Shown: in pieces, positions 1 through 5,721 of the stretch
How the letters are laid out: each line of letters begins with the position of its first letter
Position numbering within the stretch: position 1 is the stretch's first letter
Assembly (NCBI GenBank): GCA_964497135.1
Contig: CAZCDO010000036.1
Span: forward strand, 1-26,294
Direction: 5' to 3'
Source of the DNA: CAIJXV01 sp964497135
GTDB taxonomy: Bacteria > Verrucomicrobiota > Kiritimatiellia > CAIKKV01 > CAIJXV01
DNA length: 26,294 bases
The notes under the pieces: generated by a model
Seen by the model: the letters and a program-made list of their open reading frames with translations, nothing else
What the model was told of the DNA's origin: nothing
Databases searched by the model: none
Made by a program: the position numbers and the translations under genes

Positions 1-2
1 CC

Positions 3-125
3 TTCTGGGAACGCATGAGCCGGGAGGAGCCGGTTTCTTCCGATTTCCGGAACATAGCTTCAACGAATGCGCGGATTGTGGCGGATCTTGGCGCCTGGAA
101 GGAACAACATGACAAGTTATCGTGA
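3..125 (+). CDS. C-terminal end of an unidentified protein (5' truncated by window edge)
   Basis: Forty codons are open from the window edge to a TGA at 123-125. The residues are a plausible protein tail, rich in charged and aromatic residues, starting FWERMSREEPV and ending WKEQHDKLS. The other two forward frames hit stops or read as low-quality peptide. No domain can be named from so short a tail. The gene converges with the acyl carrier protein gene, and the REP pair at 267-360 lies between the two 3' ends. It could be a chance open frame, but composition favours a real C-terminus. Confidence 0.5.
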   Translation, partial: FWERMSREEPVSSDFRNIASTNARIVADLGAWKEQHDKLS

Positions 126-266
126 ACCCGCCCGAGGAAAAGAAGGGCCCTGGGTTTAGTGGTTAGCTGATGGGAGCAGGGAGGGAGAAGTTGTTCGTTG
201 TTGAGTTGATGAGTTTTTGGGGAAGCGAGAGCAGGTGCCAGGGGCATGGGGCCAGGCAAACTGTGT

Positions 267-360
267 TCCGAGGTAGGGCCGTCTCGCCGAGACGGCCGGG
301 GAGGAAGGGAGGGGAGGAGGCGGAGACGGCGCCCTCGGCGAGGGACGCCCTACCTTCGGA
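267..360. repeat. REPIN-like inverted pair of REP palindromes (GTAG type)
   Basis: Two palindromes face each other. The left unit has GTAG at 273-276 followed by a perfect 9-bp stem GGCCGTCTC/GAGACGGCC with a 3-base loop (277-297). The right unit reads the same way on the minus strand: CTAC at 350-353 preceded by GGCGCCCTC (328-336) and GAGGGACGCC (340-349), with one bulged base. Short outer arms TCCGA (267-271) and TCGGA (356-360) extend the symmetry. The 30 bases between the units are purine-rich. A GTAG or GGAG foot next to a GG...CC palindrome is the known layout of REP elements. It sits between convergent gene ends, a typical REP location. The rest of 126-445 shows no gene. Confidence 0.75.
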
Positions 361-445
361 GGGAGAGGGGAAGGGCGTCCACTGTCCGCCCCCACAAAAG
401 AGAAGAATCGCCTGCCAGGGGCATGATCCCGGATATCGGCGTCGA

Positions 446-697
446 TTAGATGGAAGCAGTCCGGGCGGTCAGCCAATCGAGCAGATCGGCCACCGTCTTG
501 ATGCCCAGTAGCTCCTCGGCTTCGAATTCGAGATGAAACGTTTGCTGGAGATCGTAAACCAAATCCAAAATCGACAGGGAATCAAATCCCAACGATGCAA
601 TCGGGGTCGATTCGGGCAGGTGGTCCCAGTCCTTTTTTTCCCGGGAACTGGTTTTCATCAGGTTTCTCAACGTGCGATCGATTTCATTGCGTGTCAT
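446..697 (-). CDS. Acyl carrier protein
   Basis: This is an 83-residue acidic protein of the phosphopantetheine-binding family, which carries acyl or aminoacyl chains as thioesters. The attachment site is visible as GFDSL (residues 37-41), with Ser40 as the predicted 4'-phosphopantetheine serine. Downstream helices match the fold (LDLVYDLQQTF, then AEELLGIKTVADLLDWL). Length is normal for the family. ATG at 697 follows a GGGGA about nine bases upstream. No ketosynthase, thioesterase or adenylation gene is adjacent, so it is not obviously the fatty-acid synthesis AcpP. The D-x-L-P-E-S-T-P-I-A-S-L-G-F-D-S-L layout resembles stand-alone carriers of secondary or cell-envelope pathways, but its substrate cannot be told. 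It converges with the gene fragment at 3-125 and diverges from the corrinoid gene. Confidence 0.88.
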   Translation of the reverse strand: MTRNEIDRTLRNLMKTSSREKKDWDHLPESTPIASLGFDSLSILDLVYDLQQTFHLEFEAEELLGIKTVADLLDWLTARTASI

Positions 698-745
698 GGC
701 GAATCCCCGTTTTCGTCGGTCCCCGTGTTCAGGGGGCCCGGCGGA

Positions 746-775
746 ATACTATTGCTGTTCAACAAAACCATACAA
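746..775 (-). promoter_or_regulatory. Possible promoter of the acyl carrier protein gene
   Basis: On the minus strand TTGTAT (770-775) and TAGTAT (746-751) are separated by 18 bases, about 50 bp upstream of the ACP start. The match to the sigma-70 consensus is moderate and was judged by eye only. Confidence 0.25.
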
Positions 776-971
776 ACACAATCTGTCGGTGAAGGAAAGA
801 GCGATATTATCAAAATGACGAAGTGAAATTTTTTGGCTCTTTCTGCATTTCTGTAGGGTACTGGAGTTCGCGCCCTCTCAAAGCCATCAAAAATCGGGGA
901 ATTGAGATTTTGCACGCAGAGTTTCACCAAGTTCAGATGGAGTTATGACAAGAGTGAAGCCAGGGCCGTGC

Positions 972-994
972 GATTCCGCCGCGGCGGCGGAATC
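972..994. other. Perfect 9-bp hairpin in the long intergenic region
   Basis: GATTCCGCC (972-980) and GGCGGAATC (986-994) form a perfect stem around a five-base GC loop. There is no following T-tract, so it is not a standard terminator. There is no GTAG/GGAG foot, so it is not part of the REP family seen elsewhere. It lies in the 693-bp gene-free stretch 698-1390 between the divergent ACP and corrinoid genes. Short open frames here (for example 945-1175) have no protein-like features. Confidence 0.5.
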
Positions 995-1058
995 ACCCGT
1001 CCCGTTGGCCTTGGGGAAAAGGGCGCAACTCATTGGCTATCTTTTCCGCAGGAACAAC

Positions 1059-1103
1059 CGGCCCGGTCATTTCAATGGGCTCTTCATTGAAACGGCTGGG
1101 CCG
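1059..1103. other. Long imperfect hairpin in the long intergenic region
   Basis: Arms 1059-1076 (CGGCCCGGTCATTTCAAT) and 1086-1103 (ATTGAAACGGCTGGGCCG) pair at 14 of 18 positions around a nine-base loop. No T-run follows. It may be a structured untranslated RNA segment, a decayed mobile palindrome, or a degenerate terminator of an unseen transcript. Together with 972-994 and 1327-1351 it makes this intergenic region unusually rich in inverted repeats. Confidence 0.45.
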
Positions 1104-1326
1104 TCGGGTGGAGGGATCTTTCTGCACTTTGCGATCTTCGCGACCTTGGTGTTAAAGTTTTCGATCCCGATTTAGGCTCCGAGCTTTCCACGAGGTACCA
1201 TGCACCCATTCATGGGCGATATTTCAACTCGAGGCGCATCTTTCTGGGGGTTGTCAGCAAGATCGTTATATTTTATTGGGAATTGAACTATTTTGGCCGG
1301 GATGGGCCTGATAGAGTGACACCTGT

Positions 1327-1362
1327 TTTTCGAGCCGGGGAGGCTTGAAAATAACGATCGTT
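1327..1362 (+). promoter_or_regulatory. Leader hairpin and palindrome upstream of the corrinoid protein gene
   Basis: TTTTCGAGCC (1327-1336) and GGCTTGAAAA (1342-1351) pair over all ten positions (one G-T wobble) around the loop GGGGA. A perfect 10-base palindrome AACGATCGTT follows at 1353-1362, and the ribosome binding site AGGAG is at 1380-1384. The hairpin and palindrome could be an RNA control element or a repressor site. No B12-riboswitch box is recognisable. Function is inferred only from position. Confidence 0.4.
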
Positions 1363-1390
1363 GAAATGGAATTGAACCCAGGAGTATCGG

Positions 1391-2026
1391 ATGAGCGCAT
1401 TGTTAGAGCAGATCAAAGAGAATTTGATGAAGGGCAAGGCGAACGATGTCAAGGCCGGTGTGGATCAGGCTTTGAAAGACAAGATTCCTGCCGGCGATAT
1501 TCTCAATAAGGGCCTCCTGGCCGGTATGGGCATCATTGGCGAGAAGTTCAAGAAGAATGAAGTCTATGTGCCCGAAGTGCTGATCGCGGCGCGCGCGATG
1601 AAGGCCGGTATGGAACTGCTCAAGCCCGCTCTGTTGGCGGCCAAAGTCCAACCCCGCGGAACCGTGGTGATCGGTACCGTGAAGGGCGATCTCCATGATA
1701 TCGGCAAGAACCTGGTGGGCATGATGCTCGAAGGCGGCGGTTTCAAGGTCATCGACGCCGGCATCAATGTCGAGCCTGCGAAATTCATCGAACTCTCCCG
1801 GGCCAACAATGCGACCCTGATCGGGGCTTCGGCGTTGCTGACCACGACGATGACGAATATGAAGGAAATCGTCGACGCCATCAAAGCCTCGGACCTCAAG
1901 GGCAAAGTCAAGGTTATGGTGGGCGGCGCGCCCCTGACCCAGGCGTTCTGCGATGAGATCGGCGCCGATGGCTATGCGCCCGACGCGGCTTCCGCGGCGG
2001 ATCTGGCCAAGAAACTGGTCGGCTAA
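1391..2026 (+). CDS. Corrinoid (cobalamin-binding) protein of a methyltransferase system, MtaC/MtbC/MttC-like
   Basis: This 211-residue two-domain protein has the standard length of small corrinoid proteins, which carry a methyl group between a substrate methyltransferase and an acceptor methyltransferase. The helical cap domain spans about residues 1-88 (EKFKKNEVYVPEVLIAARAM is characteristic). The B12-binding Rossmann domain spans 89-211. Its key D-x-H-x-x-G motif is D100-L-H102-D-I-G105, where His102 is the lower axial cobalt ligand. The conserved serine region (IGASALLTTTM) and the glycine pair in MVGGAPLT follow. ATG 1391 has AGGAG seven bases upstream. A strong terminator closes the unit, so it is transcribed alone. 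No MtaB/MttB methyltransferase, MetH or activator (RamA-type) gene lies in the window, so the methyl donor cannot be assigned. Confidence 0.93.
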   Translation: MSALLEQIKENLMKGKANDVKAGVDQALKDKIPAGDILNKGLLAGMGIIGEKFKKNEVYVPEVLIAARAMKAGMELLKPALLAAKVQPRGTVVIGTVKGDLHDIGKNLVGMMLEGGGFKVIDAGINVEPAKFIELSRANNATLIGASALLTTTMTNMKEIVDAIKASDLKGKVKVMVGGAPLTQAFCDEIGADGYAPDAASAADLAKKLVG

Positions 2027-2046
2027 TCGACCCGGCATGAGTGTTC

Positions 2047-2083
2047 AAGCGGGAAATCCCTTCCGGGGTTTCCCGCTTTTTTT
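2047..2083 (+). terminator. Rho-independent terminator of the corrinoid gene
   Basis: A 14-bp stem starts AAGCGGGAAA (2047-2056) and closes with TTTCCCGCTT (2069-2078). It has a TTCC tetraloop at 2061-2064 and a seven-T run at 2077-2083. It begins about 20 bases after the corrinoid stop codon and ends transcription before folC. Confidence 0.93.
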
Positions 2084-2182
2084 GTTTACGAGGGTCTGGC
2101 TGACCCGTTACAGTTTTTACTTCGCCTTGGTGAAGAATTTATTTTCCGCAGGACTGAAGGCGGGCGAGGAGGAGGCGTTCGG

Positions 2183-3537
2183 GTGAGCAATAATAGACCC
2201 CAGTCGCAGTCCCCTGAGTTGGAAAAGGCGTTGGAGCGCCTCTATGCGTTGAGAACCTTCGGGATCAAGCCGGGGNNNNNNNNNNGTTGGAATCGATGTC
2301 GGCCTTATTGGAGTCGCTGGGCCGACCGCAGGATGCGCTCCCGATTCTCCATGTGGCCGGCACGAATGGCAAGGGGTCGGTCTGCGCCCTGGTGGCCGCC
2401 ACCCTCCAGGCCGCAGGACTGAAAGTCGGTCTTTACACCTCGCCCCACCTGGTCCGTTTCAATGAGCGCATTCGCCTGCAGGGCCGGCCGATCGACGATG
2501 AGGCTTTGGGCGAATTGTTCGGGACGATTGAACCTGCGCTCGAAAAGGTCCGGCTCCAGACGGGACGCGAACTCACTTTTTTCGAGGTGACCACGGCATT
2601 GGCCCTGGTCTATTTTCAGCGGATGGGCGCCCAGGCGGTGGTGCTGGAGACGGGCCTGGGCGGGCGGTTGGATGCCACGAATGTCTGTCGTCCGCTGACG
2701 ACGGTGATAACCCGGATCGGGATTGATCATGCCGAATATCTGGGGACGACCCTGGCGGCCATCGCGGGCGAGAAGGCGGGGATCATCAAGCAGCGGTGTC
2801 CCGTCATTTGCGGAGCGATGCCGGAGGACGCCCTGGCGGTGATCCGGGCGGTGGCGGCCGAACGGCGGGCGCCCTTGATTTCTGCGCCTGAAGCGGTCCG
2901 GGTTCGCCGGGTTGAGGGCTCGCTGGAGGGTCAGGTATTGGCGATCGAATCGTCGTCGCAGGATTACGGACGGGTGCGCCTTCCTTTGTTGGGCCGGCAC
3001 CAATGGGAAAATTGCGCCACGGCCGTGGCGGCGTTGGAGACCTTCGCCGATACGGCGGGGCTGGACTGCGACGTCCAATGGATTCGCAAGGGATTTGCGG
3101 CGGTGGAATGGCCCGGACGCCTGCAGGTGTTATCGCGGGAACCGGTGACAATTTTGGATGGCGCCCACAATCCGGATGCCGCGCGGACCCTGGTTGAAAC
3201 CATCCGGGAATTGGCGGGTTCGCACCCGGTGGGTTGGGTTTGCGGCATGTGCGCCGATAAGGACAGCGCGGGTTTTTGGAAGGCGCTGGGTCGGGCGGGG
3301 ACGCGCTGCTGGTGCGTACCCTTGCGGACGGGCCGATCCCGGCCGCCCGAGGAATTGGCGACGTTGGCCCGTTGTGCGGGATGGGAGGCGTCGGTCGGGA
3401 CAGTGGCGGGGGCTTTGTCGGCGGCGCGGGATTGGGCCCTGCGGGAGGACGGCTGGGTGGTGATCGCCGGATCGCTCTACTTGGTTGGCGAAGTTTTGGA
3501 AGCCCATGGCTATGGTGAACAGCAGAAGGGATTTTAA
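2183..3537 (+). CDS. folC: Bifunctional folylpolyglutamate synthase / dihydrofolate synthase (interrupted by an assembly gap)
   Basis: This Mur-ligase-family enzyme adds glutamate to dihydropteroate and to folates using ATP. The GTG start at 2183 follows GAGGAGGAGG. The first 31 codons (ending FGIKPG) are separated by ten Ns from the continuation LESMSALLESLG. The frames on either side differ, but the family alignment runs straight across the gap. Visible motifs are the P-loop VAGTNGKGSV, LETGLGGRLDATN, and GIDHAEYLGTTLAAIAGEKAGI. The C-terminal domain contains ILDGAHNPDAA. The joined length of about 447 residues is normal. The Nudix gene starts two bases after the stop codon, so the two are probably cotranscribed. 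The apparent frameshift is an assembly artefact rather than a pseudogene. Confidence 0.93.
2276..2285. other. Assembly gap (ten Ns) inside folC
   Basis: Ten Ns follow codons for K-P-G and precede a G and then codons for L-E-S-M. Family members read continuously as GIK-x-G-L-E-x-M, so the true number of missing bases is probably close to zero and the gap length is a placeholder. Deleting the Ns and one G restores a single open frame. Confidence 0.97.
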
Positions 3538-3538
3538 G

Positions 3539-4129
3539 ATGAGTTCTCGCGATTCGCAGATCGAAGTCATGGCGCGCGGGGTTTGCGTGCGGGACCGGCA
3601 TTTGCTGGTATGCCACACCCGGGGGGCGAAAAACACCTATCTGCCCGGCGGTCATGTGGAATTCCGTGAATCGGCTCCAGATGCCCTGGAGCGCGAGATC
3701 CGGGAAGAACTCGGATTGTCGTCACGGGTGCGCGGCTTTTTGGGGGCGATCGAACACGAATATCGGCAAAAGGGCCGGATTCATTGCGAGATCAACCTGG
3801 TGTTTTTTCTGGATTTGGAGGATATTGCAAAACTCCCGCCAGAACGGTCGGGACAGAGCCCGACCCTCCAGAAAACGGGGAAAAGGCTTGTACGCAAAAG
3901 TGGAGGGACGACCTCCGTGTCGTCCGCGGGAGGTTTTGCAAGCGGTTCTTTGGCATTGGGGGTGGATGAGCCGCCGGTTTCGTGCGAAGGGCATCTCGAT
4001 TTTCGATGGATTCCCTTAATCCAGTTGCGTCGGAGCGACCTGGAACCCGCGCCCCTGCGCGAAATGATTGGCATCTGGGTACGCCAGGGTGTGAGCCCGG
4101 CCTGCTGGGCGGGTACTGTGGGTGGATGA
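3539..4129 (+). CDS. Nudix hydrolase with an in-frame palindromic-element insertion
   Basis: Nudix enzymes hydrolyse nucleoside diphosphates linked to another moiety; the substrate here is unknown. The complete Nudix box G-x5-E-x7-R-E-U-x-E-E-x-G-U is at residues 38-60 (G38, E44, R52, E53, E56, E57, G59). I chose ATG 3539 because AGAAGG lies about ten bases upstream and the family starts there; an upstream ATG at 3506 is inside folC. Residues about 96-135 do not look like the fold. They are encoded by the 117-bp inverted repeat at 3825-3941 and interrupt the region between the strand INLVFFLDLEDI and the tail GHLDFRWIPL. Without them the protein would be about 157 residues, normal for the family. 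The last ~15 residues (GVSPACWAGTVGG) look atypical. Whether the enzyme folds and works is uncertain, but the frame is intact on both sides. Confidence 0.88.
   Translation: MSSRDSQIEVMARGVCVRDRHLLVCHTRGAKNTYLPGGHVEFRESAPDALEREIREELGLSSRVRGFLGAIEHEYRQKGRIHCEINLVFFLDLEDIAKLPPERSGQSPTLQKTGKRLVRKSGGTTSVSSAGGFASGSLALGVDEPPVSCEGHLDFRWIPLIQLRRSDLEPAPLREMIGIWVRQGVSPACWAGTVGG
3825..3941. repeat. REPIN-like element (GGAG type) inserted in the Nudix gene
   Basis: The outer arms are TTGCAAAACTCCCGC (3825-3839) and GCGGGAGGTTTTGCAA (3926-3941), complementary except for one extra G. Inside them are two REP units facing each other. The left unit is GGTCGGG/CCCGACC (3846-3852, 3859-3865) followed by CTCC (3866-3869). 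The right unit is GGAG (3902-3905) followed by GGACGAC/GTCGTCC (3906-3912, 3919-3925). Both have perfect 7-bp stems and 6-base loops. The spacer is about 30 bases. Total length is 117 bp, a multiple of three, with no stop codon in the host frame. No clear target-site duplication is seen. Confidence 0.82.
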
Positions 4130-4144
4130 ACCTGAAGATGCGGT

Positions 4145-4172
4145 TTGACACTCAAAAAACTTACGATAAAGT
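4145..4172 (+). promoter_or_regulatory. Possible promoter of the toxin-antitoxin pair
   Basis: A consensus -35 TTGACA (4145-4150) is followed after 16 bases by TAAAGT (4167-4172). GTAAGGA occurs at 4171-4177 and again at 4189-4195. The second copy overlaps the ribosome binding site AAGGAG (4191-4196), and such a direct repeat could serve as an autoregulatory operator. Operator function is inferred. Confidence 0.4.
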
Positions 4173-4205
4173 AAGGAATCATAAATAAGTAAGGAGTCCA
4201 TTGAA

Positions 4206-4454
4206 ATGGTTACGGCGACCATCACCAGCAAGGGGCAAATCACCATCCCCAAAACGGTTCGGGAAAGCCTGCATCTTCATTCCGGCGACCAAGTCGCATT
4301 CATCCTGCGCGACTCTTCCGAAGCCGTGTTGAGACCTGTGACAAAAACCGTCGATCAGGTTTTTGGAAAACTCCACACGTCCGGCCAAGTCGTTAAATCG
4401 GTTGTCGAAATGAACCAGACCATCCAACAGCGGATGCGGAGTCATAAAACGTGA
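4206..4454 (+). CDS. AbrB/MazE-family antitoxin (VapB-like)
   Basis: This 82-residue protein begins with a SpoVT-AbrB swapped-hairpin DNA-binding domain: ATITSKGQITIPKTVRESL (about residues 4-22) is the family signature. The rest of the domain (HSGDQVAFILRDSSEAVLRPV) reaches about residue 45. The C-terminal part (about 46-82), with FGKLHTSGQVV, is the expected toxin-neutralising tail. ATG 4206 follows AAGGAG by nine bases. Its stop codon overlaps the GTG of the PIN-domain toxin (GTGA), so translation is coupled. As in other type II modules it should bind its own promoter, alone and with the toxin. Classification is firm; the name vapB is not assigned because AbrB-type antitoxins pair with several toxin families. 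Confidence 0.9.
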   Translation: MVTATITSKGQITIPKTVRESLHLHSGDQVAFILRDSSEAVLRPVTKTVDQVFGKLHTSGQVVKSVVEMNQTIQQRMRSHKT

Positions 4455-4849
4455 TCGCCCTGGACACCAACATCCTGGTTCGGTTTCTGGTGCGGGACGA
4501 CGAAAAACAGGCTCAAGCGGTATATGCCCGATTCAAACAGGCTGAGGTATCCCGCGAGGTTTTGTTTGTCTCCGCCTTGGTCGTGCTGGAAACCCTTTGG
4601 GTTCTCGAGAGCGCTTACGAAAAGTCCAGGCTGGAAATACTCGATGCTTTCGACGAGATGAAAAGCATGCCGATTCTGGAATTCGAAAAGACGCAAGCGA
4701 TTCAACGCTGGGTGGACGAGGGCCGAACGTGTAACGCGGATCTCTCCGACTTGTTAATCGCGATGATGTCCCAGGATTACGGATGCAGTGGCGTAATCAC
4801 TTTCGACAAGAAGGCTGCGAAGTATGCCTTCTTTAGGTTGCTGACTTAA
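4451..4849 (+). CDS. PIN-domain toxin (VapC-like ribonuclease)
   Basis: This 132-residue single PIN domain is a magnesium-dependent RNase of type II toxin-antitoxin systems; VapC family members cut tRNA or rRNA. The acidic active-site residues are visible: D5 in ALDTNILVRF, E47 in VVLETLWVLE, D100 in ADLSDLLIA, and D119 in VITFDKKAA. The length is typical and nothing is missing, so the toxin should be active. GTG start 4451 overlaps the antitoxin stop codon by four bases. The pair sits between the folC-Nudix unit and the sugar isomerase, with no mobile-element genes around it. Confidence 0.92.
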   Translation: MIALDTNILVRFLVRDDEKQAQAVYARFKQAEVSREVLFVSALVVLETLWVLESAYEKSRLEILDAFDEMKSMPILEFEKTQAIQRWVDEGRTCNADLSDLLIAMMSQDYGCSGVITFDKKAAKYAFFRLLT

Positions 4850-4896
4850 GGCGGTTGCCGACTTCGCTGTTGGACCGTGAACCCTTCGAGATCACC

Positions 4897-5715
4897 ATGA
4901 AACTATCGTTTGCCACATTGGGTTGTCCGACTTGGACGATGGAACAGATTGCCGACCAGGCTGCGGTGATGGGATTTGACGGCGTGGAACTGCGCGGAGT
5001 GGCGGGGGAGCACATCGGACCGGATGAGCCTGCGGTCCGGCGGGACTACATCCGATCCTTGTTCCGGAAACAGAACGTGGAAATCGCGTGCATCTCGGGC
5101 TACAACCATTTTACGATAGCGGACCCTCAAATCCGGGCTGAAGGGCGTGTTAACCTGGAGAAGATGATCGAAGTGGCCCGGGAGGTCGGATGCCCGTTGA
5201 TCCGGGTATTTGGTGGGCAATGGGTGGGGACGGACCGGGCGGCGAATATCCGGTGCGTGGTGGAATCCTTGAAACCCGTGGTGGAAACGGCGGAGAAAAA
5301 CGATGTCCGGCTGGCCCTGGAGAACCACGATGGCTGGTGCCTGGGTGCGGATGTGACCGCGATCCTGGATGGAATCAAGAGCCCGGCTTTGGGGGTGTGT
5401 TGGGATGTGGTCAATTCCTATTTCACCGAACCGCAGGAAATGACTTTTGCGGCGATCCGGGATCGGATTATCCACGTCCACTTCAAGGATGCGGCCCGGA
5501 CGGGCGATTCCATTCACAGTATCCTTCCGGGCGCCGGGCAGGCTGATCTGCGAACTGCGCTTCACCTGCTTCAGGCGAGCGGATACAACGGATATCTCTC
5601 GTTTGAATGGGAAAAGAAATGGGAGCCGAAATTGGAAGGCCCCGAGATCGCTTTTCCCCATTATGTCAAATTCGTCGCCGGCTTATTGAAAGAGCTGGGC
5701 GTGTTTCGTGGATGA
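4897..5715 (+). CDS. Sugar-phosphate isomerase/epimerase, xylose-isomerase-like TIM barrel
   Basis: This 272-residue TIM-barrel protein belongs to the AP-endonuclease-2/xylose-isomerase-like superfamily, whose members isomerise or epimerise sugars, inosose or hydroxypyruvate. Four metal ligands can be placed: E142 (LALENHDGW), D170 (GVCWDVVNS), H195 (IIHVHFKDA) and E237 (SFEWEKKW). I chose ATG 4897 because the fold starts at MKLSFATLGCPTW; an upstream GTG/ATG-type extension (from about 4855) adds 14 unconserved residues. The ribosome binding site is weak. The TGA is six bases before the next gene, so the two may be cotranscribed. In related bacteria such genes often work with Gfo/Idh oxidoreductases; one lies about 19 kb away in this window, not adjacent. 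Substrate is unknown. Confidence 0.88.
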   Translation: MKLSFATLGCPTWTMEQIADQAAVMGFDGVELRGVAGEHIGPDEPAVRRDYIRSLFRKQNVEIACISGYNHFTIADPQIRAEGRVNLEKMIEVAREVGCPLIRVFGGQWVGTDRAANIRCVVESLKPVVETAEKNDVRLALENHDGWCLGADVTAILDGIKSPALGVCWDVVNSYFTEPQEMTFAAIRDRIIHVHFKDAARTGDSIHSILPGAGQADLRTALHLLQASGYNGYLSFEWEKKWEPKLEGPEIAFPHYVKFVAGLLKELGVFRG

Positions 5716-5721
5716 AAACAA

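Noticed and set aside
945..1175. 76-codon open frame with a GGAG before its ATG
   Set aside because: It runs through both arms of two hairpins, has no domain-like sequence and is in a region without other coding signs.
1100..1390. Cobalamin or SAM riboswitch upstream of the corrinoid gene
   Set aside because: I looked for the B12-box core and for the SAM-I core and found neither; GTGGAGGGA near 1107-1115 is an isolated resemblance.
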